Assembly (NCBI GenBank): GCA_963821755.1
Contig: CAWGEX010000003.1
Location: 992,001 to 1,056,000, forward strand
Length of the DNA: 64,000 nucleotides
DNA from: Bog-473 sp963821755
GTDB lineage: Bacteria > Actinomycetota > Acidimicrobiia > Acidimicrobiales > RAAP-2
Direction: 5' to 3'
Position numbers and translations under genes: made by a program. Under the pieces are notes generated by a model. That model ran no database searches and was not told the DNA's origin. It saw only the letters and a program-made list of their open reading frames with translations. This document shows positions 42,793 through 50,796 of the stretch, one piece after another. How positions within the stretch are numbered: position 1 is the stretch's first letter; the number at the start of each line of letters is the position of its first letter.

Positions 42793-44134
42793 ATGGACTC
42801 GCCTCATGACCTTGACCGAGAATCGGGAGCAATGAGTAGACCCTGGGTCGAGAGAGACGCTGCCGTCGTGTGGCATGGATTCACTCAGATGGGATCTTTC
42901 GCGGACAACGCCCCCCTCATCATTGAGCGGGCCGAGGGACGCGACCTCATCGACGCCGACGGACGTCGCTACCTCGATGCGATTTCGTCGCTCTGGGTGA
43001 ACACGCTGGGGCACCGGGTGCCCGAGCTCGATCAGGCTTTGATCACCCAGGTCGACAAGGTGGCCCACTCCACCATGCTCGGAAACGGCAACACCGTGGT
43101 GATTGAACTGGCCGAAGCGCTGGCCCGGGTCGTGCCGGTCGACGATCCGCACTTCCTGTTCGCTGCCGACGGAGCGGTGGCCGTCGAGCAGGCGCTAAAG
43201 CTTGCCTTCCAGTACTGGGTCAACTCGGGGATTCCGGGCCGGACCCGATTCCTGGCGCTGGGTGACGCCTATCACGGCGACACCATCGGCTCGCTTTCGT
43301 TGGGCGACGGCGGCGTCTTCAGCGCCGTCTTCGAGCCGCTGTGCTTCCGGGCGCTCCGCACGCCGGGGTATGCCGACCCCGAGTGGGCGCCCAAGGCCGT
43401 TACCGCCGTGCATGCCCACGCCGACGAGCTCGCGGCCGTGGTGGTCGAGCCCTTGGTCCAGGGTGCGTCGGGGATATTGTGCGCCACTCCCGCCGACATG
43501 CGGTCACTGGGCGAGGCCTGTCGCAGCGCCGGCGTCCTGCTGGTCTGCGACGAGGTGGCGACCGGCTTCGGACGCACGGGAACCCTGTTCGCCTCGGAGC
43601 AGTGCGGCATCCGACCTGACCTCTTGTGCGTCGGCAAGGGGATCACCGGTGGCTACCTCGCCATGTCGGCCACCGTGGCATCGGGTCGGGTGTTCGACGC
43701 GTTCCTTGGACCCGGACCTCGGACCGCAGACCTTCTTCCACGGCCACTCCTACGGCGGCAATGCCCTGGCGGCGGCCGTCGCCTTGGAGCACCTGCGATT
43801 GTTCGACGCCTGGGACGTGCTGACCAAGGTGAACAAGCGGGCGACGCAGCTGGCCGCCCTGTTGCACGAGCAGATCTCCGGCCGAGCCGGAGTGGCCGCC
43901 GTGCGGCAACGGGGCCTCATGGTCGGCATTGAGCTGGCGCCCCCCACGCCTGGGCTGCGTTGGGGCCGGAAGGTCTGTGCCGGCGCGGTCGAGCGGGGCG
44001 TGTTGCTGCGCCCCCTGGGCGACGTGGTGGTGATCATGCCGCCGCTCACGATCACCGCGGCAGAAATCACACGCATCGTGGACGTGCTGGCGGCGTCGAT
44101 CGACGACGTCGTGACCCCGGCGATGACTCGGTGA
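42793..44134 (+). CDS. bioA: Adenosylmethionine-8-amino-7-oxononanoate aminotransferase, one frameshift
   Basis: Starts at ATG 42793 (GGAGG five bases upstream; ATG 42832 is an alternative). Class III PLP aminotransferase: L-D-A-I-S-S-L-W-V-N-T-L-G-H, G-D-A-Y-H-G-D-T, V-C-D-E-V-A-T-G-F-G-R-T-G, and C-V-G-K-G-I-T-G-G-Y (PLP Lys). At 43711-43713 a CCC run carries one C too many; removing it joins F-L-G to P-D-L-G-P-Q-T-F-F-H-G-H-S-Y-G-G-N and gives a normal ~446-aa enzyme. It converts KAPA to DAPA with SAM in biotin synthesis. Intact context and GTGA coupling to bioF make a homopolymer sequencing error likely. Confidence 0.85.
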
Positions 44135-45318
44135 GCCCAGTCATCTGGTCGCAACGGATCGGAGCACAACTCGACGCGGTCGTGGAGCAGGGACGCTGGC
44201 GGGCGCCGAGGGAGTTCGATGCCAAGGGACCAACCGGCGACGTCGAGGGATCACCAGTGGTCTCGTTTGCCTCCAACGACTATCTCGGTCTGAGCAGTCA
44301 CCCGGCCGTCATCACTGCTGCCGCCACGGCGCTGGAGCGGTGGGGCACCGGGTCGGGTGCCTCTCGGCTAGTGACTGGATCTCGACCCGTGCACTCGGAG
44401 TTGGAGCGGGCGCTGGCCGAGTGGAAGGGAACCGAAGGCGCCGTCATCTTCCCGACCGGATTCGCGGCCAACCTTGGTGTGCTCAGTGTGTTGGGAGGAC
44501 CAGATGTGCATGTCCTCTCCGACGAGCTCAATCACGCCTCCATCATTGACGGATGCCGACTGTCGCGCTCCAGGCTCTCTGTCTATCGGCACAACGACCT
44601 CGAACAGCTGGCCCACCTGTTGGAGCAGGAGACAGCCGGCGCCGCCGCACCGACCATGGTGGTGACCGATTCGGTCTTCTCCATGGACGGCGATGTCGCA
44701 CCCGTGGCGGAGATCGCCGCCATCTGCCATCACCACCGAGCTCTCCTCGTCCTTGATGAGGCCCACGCCGTCCTCGGTCCTCACCTGCCGCCTCACCTCG
44801 CCCGGTCAACCGGCACCGGGGACGACCTGATGCTGGTGCGGGTGGGCACCCTGTCCAAGACGCTTGGCTCCCTGGGCGGCTTCGTCGCGGCCCCCCAACC
44901 GGTGATCGATCTCCTGGTCAACCGGGCCCGGCCCTACATCTTCTCGACGGCCCTCTCGCCGGTCGATGCCGCGGCAGCGCTGGCTGCCCTCGGGGTCCTT
45001 CGCTCACCCGAGGGGGATTCATTGACCGAGCGACTCATCCAGCTGGTGGCCCGAGTGGCCCGACCCCACCCGAGCCCGATCATCCCGATCATTTTGGGCA
45101 GCGAGCAGGAGGCCCTCGGAGCCTCGGCGGCGCTGCTGGCGCAGGGTCTCTGGGTGCCGGCGATCCGACCGCCGACCGTCCCGGTCGGAACCAGCCGGTT
45201 GCGGGTGACGCTGTCCGCCGCGCACACCGACGACGACGTCACCCAGCTGGTTGAGGCCTTGGCCCTGTTGCGGACTCCCGCTGGAATCGACCCGCCTGCC
45301 CCAGCTCAGATGCAGTGA
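44131..45318 (+). CDS. bioF: 8-amino-7-oxononanoate synthase
   Basis: 395 residues from the GTG at 44131 that overlaps the bioA stop (GTGA). Fold-type I PLP alpha-oxoamine synthase: F-A-S-N-D-Y-L-G-L-S-S-H-P, W-G-T-G-S-G-A-S-R-L-V-T-G, N-H-A-S-I-I-D-G, D-S-V-F-S-M-D-G-D, L-V-L-D-E-A-H-A-V-L-G, and L-S-K-T-L-G-S-L-G-G-F with the PLP lysine. It condenses pimeloyl-ACP/CoA with alanine to give KAPA. Within the operon bioA-bioF-bioD it is translationally coupled at both ends. Confidence 0.92.
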   Translation: MSPVIWSQRIGAQLDAVVEQGRWRAPREFDAKGPTGDVEGSPVVSFASNDYLGLSSHPAVITAAATALERWGTGSGASRLVTGSRPVHSELERALAEWKGTEGAVIFPTGFAANLGVLSVLGGPDVHVLSDELNHASIIDGCRLSRSRLSVYRHNDLEQLAHLLEQETAGAAAPTMVVTDSVFSMDGDVAPVAEIAAICHHHRALLVLDEAHAVLGPHLPPHLARSTGTGDDLMLVRVGTLSKTLGSLGGFVAAPQPVIDLLVNRARPYIFSTALSPVDAAAALAALGVLRSPEGDSLTERLIQLVARVARPHPSPIIPIILGSEQEALGASAALLAQGLWVPAIRPPTVPVGTSRLRVTLSAAHTDDDVTQLVEALALLRTPAGIDPPAPAQMQ

Positions 45319-45989
45319 AAGGCCCGCGGCCGGCGCGCCTCGTTGTCGTGGTCGGAACCGGGACAGACGTCGGTAAGACGTGGGTCTCCGCGCAAATCCT
45401 CACCGACCTCCGAAAGTCCGGCGTCACGGTGGCGGCCCGCAAGCCCGCCCAGTCCTTTGATCCGCTGGACGACACTGAGGGTCTCGATTCGGCCGTTCTT
45501 GGCGCAGCATCGGGTGAACCACCCGAGATCGTCTGCCTCCCGCATCGAAACTACGAGGTTGCGATGGCACCACCCATGGCGGCGTCATTCCTCGGCCGGC
45601 CCGAAATCACACTGGACGACCTGCTCGCAGAAATGACCTGGCCCACTGATCAAGTCGACGTCGGCCTGATCGAGACTGCCGGCGGGGTGCGGTCACCGCA
45701 AGCTGGCGATGGCGACGCAGTGACGATGGTGCGACGCCTGTCACCTGACGTGGTGTTGCTCATCGCTGACGCCGGTCTGGGCACGATCAATTCGGTGCGC
45801 CTCTCTATGCAGGCGCTCTCCGGTGGCTGCAATTTCTCAACCGAGATCGTGGTGATCCTGAATCGATACAGCGAGTCCAACGAACTGCACGTGCTCAATC
45901 GTCGATGGCTGACGGAACGCGGTGGTCTTCGTCTGATTGCCATGCCGAGCGAGCTCTCGGAATTGCGTGCGCTCGTGTCTCACAACTAG
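45315..45989 (+). CDS. bioD: Dethiobiotin synthetase
   Basis: 224 residues, starting at the GTG that overlaps the bioF stop (GTGA). P-loop G-T-G-T-D-V-G-K-T-W near the N-terminus, A-A-R-K-P-A-Q-S-F, A-M-A-P-P-M-A-A, G-L-I-E-T-A-G-G-V-R-S-P, and V-V-I-L-N-R-Y. It forms the ureido ring of dethiobiotin from DAPA, CO2 and ATP. The usual V-K-P-V-x-S/T-G block reads R-K-P-A-Q-S-F, as in an actinobacterial subgroup. bioB is not in the window. A tRNA-Gly remnant begins at its stop codon. Confidence 0.9.
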   Translation: MKGPRPARLVVVVGTGTDVGKTWVSAQILTDLRKSGVTVAARKPAQSFDPLDDTEGLDSAVLGAASGEPPEIVCLPHRNYEVAMAPPMAASFLGRPEITLDDLLAEMTWPTDQVDVGLIETAGGVRSPQAGDGDAVTMVRRLSPDVVLLIADAGLGTINSVRLSMQALSGGCNFSTEIVVILNRYSESNELHVLNRRWLTERGGLRLIAMPSELSELRALVSHN

Positions 45990-46045
45990 GGCGGATGACG
46001 GGATTCGACCCACGAGCCTCAGCTTGGCAATATCTTTCGGCCCAA
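45989..46045 (-). repeat. tRNA-Gly 3'-half remnant, copy 4
   Basis: Directly abuts the bioD stop. The minus strand carries TTGCCAAGCTGAGGC, then T-arm and acceptor sequence GGGTCGAATCCCGTCATCCGCC with the 5' half missing. The plus-strand continuation (TGGCAATATCTTTCGGCCCA) is shared with copy 1 at 23.2 kb, so the two copies descend from one element larger than the tRNA part. Confidence 0.65.
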
Positions 46046-46732
46046 CCCATTCACCTGTGATTACTCAAATGGACGCAGCGAGCTCGCCGTTTTTGATGGT
46101 CCACGATTGGCCGGCAGGTGACCACTATTGCCAACGGCGCGTGGTATTTCCGTGTTGCACATTTCAGAGAATTTCGCACCACGTGCACCACATTTACGGC
46201 GATAATTCGGAGGAACAAACGGCAGCTGCTTCGCCAGCACCCGTCGGTGCACATCACCCTCCGTCGCGAGTAGCTTGAATCACTCGCTCACACCGAGAGC
46301 ACCATGCTGCTGGCGTGCGGTCGTCGGAGGGATGGACCAACGATCCACAGCCGGTGCACCGCCAAATCACAGGAGACTTCCGTTCGGTTTTGGACACCTA
46401 CCATCCCCTTTCATCCCTGAACTCAATTTACCGAATGAAGAAACCCGCTGGGGGGATGATGACGAACTACCTTCCTGCCTCAGTAGCTCTTCGGCAGCCG
46501 ACCGGTCCGTTACGGAGACACACTCGAGGCTCGTGCCTCGCGCCATCTTCGTCACTAGTCTGCGGACCCTTGTTGCCACGTTACGAGCCCCCGTTGGAAT
46601 GCGAGGGGCGAAGGTAACGGAGCCAGCTGAGTGCGTTTTCCAACGCCTACCGGCAGATCGGGCCTGCACGGACCGGAAAAATCACAGAAATTCCCCACCT
46701 CAATGCGACTCTCGACGTCAATCCGAACCGGC
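46046..46732. other. Non-coding stretch between biotin operon and cupredoxin operon
   Basis: About 690 bases with several 60-160-codon frames on both strands, none with a recognisable motif, consistent start context or signal. Base composition is more AT-rich than the flanking genes. I see no RNA gene beyond the tRNA remnant. Confidence 0.45.
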
Positions 46733-47119
46733 TCAAGAGACTTTGATCGTCCCCATCATGTACTGATGGATATTGCAGATGTAGTGGTAGATGCCAGGCT
46801 TGGTAGGTGCCGTGAACGTCTTGGTCTGGTTGTGGGAGATATTGCCCGTGTTGAACCCGCCCGGGCCCGACGCCGTCAACGTGTGAGTGGCCGAGTCCTT
46901 GTTCGTGACGCTGATGGTGGCCCCAGGCTTGACCGACAAGGTCATGGGGCTGAACATGAAATTCGAGATGGAGATCGACGTCCCCGTTGACGAGCCGGAG
47001 GAGACCGATGAAGCCGACGAACCCGGTCCGGCGGATTCGCCGCCCCCTCCAAAGGCGACGAAGAGGAGGGCGCCTGCCAACACCAGGACGCCGGTTCCAA
47101 TTCGCACTCGCCGCAGCAT
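46733..47119 (-). CDS. Secreted cupredoxin (plastocyanin-like)
   Basis: 128 residues. An N-terminal hydrophobic segment (V-L-V-L-A-G-A-L-L-F-V-A-F-G) acts as signal or anchor and is followed by a Ser/Gly-rich linker. The cupredoxin domain (~50-128) has I-S-N-F-M-F-S-P, V-K-P-G-A-T-I-S-V-T-N-K-D, then the type I copper ligands: His in A-T-H-T-L and C-N-I-H-Q-Y-M (Cys, His, Met). All four ligands are present, so a blue-copper electron carrier or copper-binding protein is expected. It lies six bases after the ferritin-like gene and ends that minus-strand operon. Confidence 0.86.
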   Translation of the reverse strand: MLRRVRIGTGVLVLAGALLFVAFGGGGESAGPGSSASSVSSGSSTGTSISISNFMFSPMTLSVKPGATISVTNKDSATHTLTASGPGGFNTGNISHNQTKTFTAPTKPGIYHYICNIHQYMMGTIKVS

Positions 47120-47124
47120 TGTGA

Positions 47125-47958
47125 TTACACCGCCATTGAGGTCGGGTTGAATGCCACCGGAGTACCCGCGGACGTCTGGGCGCCAGGGTACTCACCGAGC
47201 ACGTAGTAGAGGATGGCAATGTGCTGCATCTCTACCGGCTGGATGGAGGACGAGAGCCCAATCGCCGCCGAGCTCTTCAACATGGACGTCTCAGCCTGGT
47301 AGGTCTGGGCGGCGACGGTCTCCAAGGTGAGGGCCAACTGGGCCAGCCCCGTGATGTCAGTGACCTTGGCGAAGTCAGCCTGAATGGTCGGGGTGAGTGG
47401 CGGATACGTCACCGTCACCTTCTGCTTGCCCGCTCCAGCCAACACGCCGTTCCAGGCTGCCGCGTGCTGGGTGTGTTGGCCCTTGACCGTGGTGGCGAAC
47501 TGCGCCACCGCCGGAGGTACCGTGCCCAACTTTCCAGCCGTCGCGGCGCTGAGGCCGGCCGTGTAGGCAAAGACGGCGAGATTCTCGAGGCTGGCCGCCA
47601 CCGCGGCCACGGCCAGGTCACCTTTGAGGTTGGCCGGGGGGAAGGCGGCGTCGAGGGAGTGAAGTCGCGACGCTGACCCGTCAGCTCGTGAGGCCGCGGC
47701 GGCCAAGCTCGGAGCCGCACCCATCGCGAGGAGAGCGGCGCCACCAGCGAAGGCTGCACCGGTCCCAATGAGGAAGGTCCGACGGCTGTTCGACTTTGGC
47801 CCGGCGGCCTCGCCCATGTGCTCGATCATCTCTGTGACTCCGGCCTCCATGGCCGGCATGCCGACGTCATGGTGGAGTTGGTCGAGATCGCTGGTCATGG
47901 AGACCAGTTCAGACTCGGTACCGCCAAAGCCCTTCGTGGACTTGGATTTCTTACTCAC
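47125..47958 (-). CDS. Tat-exported ferritin-like domain protein
   Basis: 277 residues. A ~35-residue cytoplasmic lead precedes N-S-R-R-T-F-L-I-G-T-G-A-A-F-A-G-G, a twin-arginine signal sited unusually far from the N-terminus, then A-A-A-S for cleavage. The mature part is helical, with E-N-L-A-V-F-A-Y, Q-F-A-T-T-V-K-G-Q-H-T-Q-H-A-A-A-W-N (ferritin-like Glu/His positions), A-L-T-L-E-T-V-A-A-Q-T-Y, and V-E-M-Q-H-I-A-I-L-Y-Y-V-L-G. It belongs to the large ferritin-like (DUF4439-type) group of secreted proteins. A role in metal or oxidative stress is inferred only. Its start overlaps the previous stop (ATGA). Confidence 0.82.
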   Translation of the reverse strand: MSKKSKSTKGFGGTESELVSMTSDLDQLHHDVGMPAMEAGVTEMIEHMGEAAGPKSNSRRTFLIGTGAAFAGGAALLAMGAAPSLAAAASRADGSASRLHSLDAAFPPANLKGDLAVAAVAASLENLAVFAYTAGLSAATAGKLGTVPPAVAQFATTVKGQHTQHAAAWNGVLAGAGKQKVTVTYPPLTPTIQADFAKVTDITGLAQLALTLETVAAQTYQAETSMLKSSAAIGLSSSIQPVEMQHIAILYYVLGEYPGAQTSAGTPVAFNPTSMAV

Positions 47959-48815
47959 TTGACAGCTCCTTGACTAGCCGGGGCGGCTTGGTTGGTCTTG
48001 TAGAAGGCATTGGGGAAGCCGACGCTGCCGGCCGCGGCGGGCAGCATGGCGGCGGTTCCGGGGGCGAGGGAGATGAGCTGCGGGGCCCCAGCTTGCAAGA
48101 GAGCCTGGACCGCCAGCAGCACGCTGGCGTGCTGGGCCTCAATCCCCATGATCGAGGCGAAGAGAGCCTTGTTCGTGGTCGACTTGGCCAGCACCGTGTC
48201 CTTGACGTAGGTCTCGGCCGCGATGTTCTCGAGCTCAAGGGCCAAGGCGACTACCTGCAGTGCTCCGGCCGAAGGGGTCGCGGCCGTGATGGACTTGACC
48301 GCTTTGTTGACCACCGGCACGAAGGCCGGATCGGAGGCGTTCTGGGCCTTGCCCCCCAGCTGTTTGACGGCGGCCGAGAAGGCGTCGTCGTGCTGCATGT
48401 GTTGGCCCATGGTGACCTGGCAGAACTTCGTCACCACCGGGTTGGCCGCAGATCCCCCGATGTAGGGCAGCGTGAGGGCCGTCTTGTAGGTGGAGATGGC
48501 CAGATTCTCGATTGAGTTCGCTGTCTGGAGGATCTGCACGTCGCTCGAGCTCGAGGCGAAGGCCGGCGAAGCGAGCAGGCCGACCAGGGCCGCGCCGCCG
48601 GCCGCGCCCAACAGCGTGGTGGTGCCAAGGCTGGCCCGCAATCTGTCCTGGTGCTCGACATGGAACGCTTGGTTCGACGTATGGTCTTCGTCGTTGGGCG
48701 AGTGGTTGAGTTCGACGAGCTCGTCGAGCGCTTCGTGGGTCGGCCGCAGGGCATCTGCCTGCAGGTCTTGGGATTCTTCGAGCAACTCATTGAGTGCTCT
48801 CGGATCTGACGACAT
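47955..48815 (-). CDS. Secreted ferritin-like domain protein (paralogue)
   Basis: 286 residues with a ~55-residue acidic lead, then D-R-L-R-A-S-L-G-T-T-T-L-L-G-A-A-G-G, a hydrophobic signal ending A-F-A-S; the twin-arginine is here R-L-R. The helical domain has Q-T-A-N-S-I-E-N-L-A-I-S-T-Y, V-T-M-G-Q-H-M-Q-H-D-D-A-F, A-L-A-L-E-L-E-N-I-A-A-E-T-Y, and I-E-A-Q-H-A-S-V-L-L, matching the neighbour's helices and metal residues. The two genes look like a tandem duplication and are translationally coupled. Because its signal lacks the RR, it may be exported as a complex with the RR-bearing partner (inference). Confidence 0.82.
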   Translation of the reverse strand: MSSDPRALNELLEESQDLQADALRPTHEALDELVELNHSPNDEDHTSNQAFHVEHQDRLRASLGTTTLLGAAGGAALVGLLASPAFASSSSDVQILQTANSIENLAISTYKTALTLPYIGGSAANPVVTKFCQVTMGQHMQHDDAFSAAVKQLGGKAQNASDPAFVPVVNKAVKSITAATPSAGALQVVALALELENIAAETYVKDTVLAKSTTNKALFASIMGIEAQHASVLLAVQALLQAGAPQLISLAPGTAAMLPAAAGSVGFPNAFYKTNQAAPASQGAVK

Positions 48816-48873
48816 TACTTACCTCCTGATTTGGTAACTGCACACCTGTTCGGATACATCCGACAGTCGGATG

Positions 48874-49332
48874 TCAGATATGTGACATTTGGGCGCGAGA
48901 TTCCGCCGATCTGCTCAGGCACAACGCCGCGGCGATGGTCAAGACAATGACGGTGGCGATCTCGATGGCAAAGGCCTGATGGGCGAAGGGGGCAGACCAC
49001 GAATCCTTGAACCCGAAGAGCCCATAGTGGATCGAGGCGAGAAAACCAATCATGGTGGATAGCGCGAAGCCGACTCCAACAATGGCAACCCACACCCGGC
49101 AGACGAAGATGATGAGAAGTCCAACCAGAAGACCGGCAATGGACTGAACGAGGAAGAGGGTTCCAATCGTTGGAATGTGGCGGTAGCCCAAATTCCTCCA
49201 GAGGTGAAGGTGAATATAGGTGGACCACACGATGAGGAGTCCTCCCGCCATAAATGCCACTGTGGCGGTCAACCCAATCGGCCTGGGTACGCGCTCTGGT
49301 CCATAGCCCAGCTGTTCCAACTTCATGTCCAC
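48874..49332 (-). CDS. Small four-helix membrane protein
   Basis: 152 residues with four hydrophobic helices (A-F-M-A-G-G-L-L-I-V-W, L-V-Q-S-I-A-G-L-L-V-G-L-L-I-I-F, G-V-G-F-A-L-S-T-M-I-G-F-L, and I-E-I-A-T-V-I-V-L-T-I-A-A-A-L-C-L). It has the loops Y-I-H-L-H-L-W-R and G-Y-R-H-I-P-T-I-G, whose His residues could bind metal. No family is named with certainty; similar proteins accompany cupredoxin and sigma-factor loci in Actinobacteria (recollection). It leads the minus-strand operon and carries an (AAACC)5 repeat upstream of its start. Confidence 0.68.
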   Translation of the reverse strand: MDMKLEQLGYGPERVPRPIGLTATVAFMAGGLLIVWSTYIHLHLWRNLGYRHIPTIGTLFLVQSIAGLLVGLLIIFVCRVWVAIVGVGFALSTMIGFLASIHYGLFGFKDSWSAPFAHQAFAIEIATVIVLTIAAALCLSRSAESRAQMSHI

Positions 49333-49361
49333 TTGTTCGTTGCCAAGGACTTGTTGGATGG

Positions 49362-49386
49362 GGTTTGGTTTGGTTTGGTTTGGTTT
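49362..49386. repeat. GGTTT pentanucleotide tandem repeat (5 copies)
   Basis: Five perfect GGTTT units on the plus strand (AAACC on the coding strand of the membrane-protein operon), ending 30 bases upstream of its ATG at 49332. A five-base unit in an untranslated leader or promoter spacer changes spacing when it slips, so it could alter expression. Confidence 0.8.
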
Positions 49387-49535
49387 CCCCTTTCGAGGCC
49401 GCCAGAGTGAGAGTGACCTCGAACGTTGTGGAGAAGGCTGAAGGTGTCGAGAATGTGATTCCCTTGACCCGCCCCGGCAATATCACCGCCGCCTACCCAG
49501 GCAATACCGCGCTCTGGCATGACGAAAACCTCGAT

Positions 49536-49746
49536 TCAGATCGTCCCTTCCACCAGCATCGGAGAAGAGGGAACCACCCAACCACCCGCCGGTTCGACAT
49601 TGATGCCTAGTTGAGATGGGCTCGGCGACCCAGCGAATGTGATAGTCACCTATCCCGGGTTCCGGCCCAAACACAGCTCCACCATGTCGCCGGTAGACCT
49701 CGGCCAAGGCAACCTCGCTAAAGCGAGCAATCGAAATGACCAGCGC
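49536..49746 (-). pseudogene. ECF sigma-factor / RskA-like anti-sigma deletion scar
   Basis: Minus strand 49746-49666 reads A-R-F-S-E-V-A-L-A-E-V-Y-R-R-H-G-G-A-V-F-G, the start of ECF sigma region 2 (L-A-E-x-Y-R-R-H). Immediately after, at 49649-49536 in another frame, comes G-I-N-V-E-P-A-G-G and P-S-S-P-M-L-V-E-G, as at the C-terminal end of RskA-type anti-sigma factors. Everything between (most of sigma, the anti-sigma N-terminus and helix) is missing. The two pieces are short, so the call rests on motif recollection. Confidence 0.42.
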
Positions 49747-49900
49747 TGACTTCGCCTATCCCTTGCATGCGACCCTTGTTCGCAGTCGCATGGTCGCTTC
49801 GATGTCAGGGTGCATGAATGCATGGGATTGACCGTCAGTTAAGCCGGTATTCCGCACGCGGGATCTTTCACTACCCGGAAAGAGCGGGCTGGCCATGGGG

Positions 49901-50116
49901 TCAAACCACTTCTCGTGCCGACGCTGGCGTCTCGTGGACGTGAACCACCGTCGCTGGGGCCGTGGCCTTCTTTCCGTCTTCGAGGCCCTTCTCGAACTGA
50001 TTCTTGGCCGACCCAATGTTACGGGCCAGTTTTGGAATGGCGGCTCCGCCGAAGAGCACGACCGCCAACACGATCACGACGACAATGCCGTCGACACCAA
50101 AAATCTCACCCAGCAT
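49901..50116 (-). CDS. tatA: Sec-independent translocase TatA-like subunit
   Basis: 71 residues from the ATG at 50116 with AAGGAG at nine bases. It has a short N-terminus, one membrane helix (I-V-V-V-I-V-L-A-V-V-L-F-G), the conserved F-G-G-A-A-I-P-K-L-A-R-N-I-G-S hinge and amphipathic helix (K-N-Q-F-E-K-G-L), then a short hydrophilic tail. Typical TatA length and layout. It is divergent from the tatB-like/tatC pair across 242 bases, so the three subunits form one locus with a shared regulatory region. Confidence 0.85.
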   Translation of the reverse strand: MLGEIFGVDGIVVVIVLAVVLFGGAAIPKLARNIGSAKNQFEKGLEDGKKATAPATVVHVHETPASAREVV

Positions 50117-50358
50117 GAATGTCTCCTTTTCATTCGGCTCACCAAGCGGTGGGAACCGTGTAGGGACTATTCGGAGCCGCACGACAGAAAGATGTCAGAT
50201 GGAGTCGCATACGGATCACTGGTCGGTCCGAATAGTCACCGAGATGCGACCCTGCTTGAGTGAGACCAACCGAGCCATCGCGGCCGCCAGCACGGCGATG
50301 ACCACGGCGATCGGGTCGATTGATCTTGGGCCCTTAGGATCGCACCCACGCGGTCGGC

Positions 50359-50778
50359 ATGTTTAACCTTGATCCCGGGAAACTCCTGATCATTGGTGTT
50401 GTGGCGATATTGCTGCTCGGCCCCGACAAGCTACCCGAGGTGGCTCGTCAGGTCGGTGGGGCGTGGCGCTCCTTTAACCAATTTCGCGCTCGGATGGAAT
50501 CCGAGGTTCGCAGCAATCTGCCCGACCTCCCTTCCACCGCCGACGTTGCCCGATTGGCAAAATCTCCCACCGCTCTGTTGAACCACCTTTCGAAAGTCTC
50601 TCCCGATGGCGTCAGCGCCGGCGAGCGATCTGAACTGGCTGAGATCTGGGATCAGGTGGGGCAGACACACCAGATCGATGACCCACCCCCTGATCCCCGA
50701 CCAATGAGCGACTCACTGCGCCCATCGGGCCCGCAATCGAAGCCGATGGAGACATCGGTCGATGCCAACTTGAACTGA
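50359..50778 (+). CDS. tatB: TatB/TatA-like translocase subunit
   Basis: 139 residues: M-F-N-L-D-P-G-K-L-L-I-I-G-V-V-A-I-L-L-L-G-P-D-K-L-P (membrane helix and hinge with the G-P-x-x-L-P typical of TatB), then E-V-A-R-Q-V-G-G-A-W-R-S-F-N-Q-F amphipathic helix, and a long polar C-terminal tail. Longer than TatA and adjacent to tatC, both pointing to TatB. It is 18 bases upstream of tatC on the same strand. Confidence 0.83.
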   Translation: MFNLDPGKLLIIGVVAILLLGPDKLPEVARQVGGAWRSFNQFRARMESEVRSNLPDLPSTADVARLAKSPTALLNHLSKVSPDGVSAGERSELAEIWDQVGQTHQIDDPPPDPRPMSDSLRPSGPQSKPMETSVDANLN

Positions 50779-50796
50779 CTGGACGCGGAGTTTTCG

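Noticed and set aside
46275..46766. Several 100-160-codon frames between bioD and the cupredoxin
   Set aside because: Overlapping frames on both strands with no motif, signal or ribosome-binding site.
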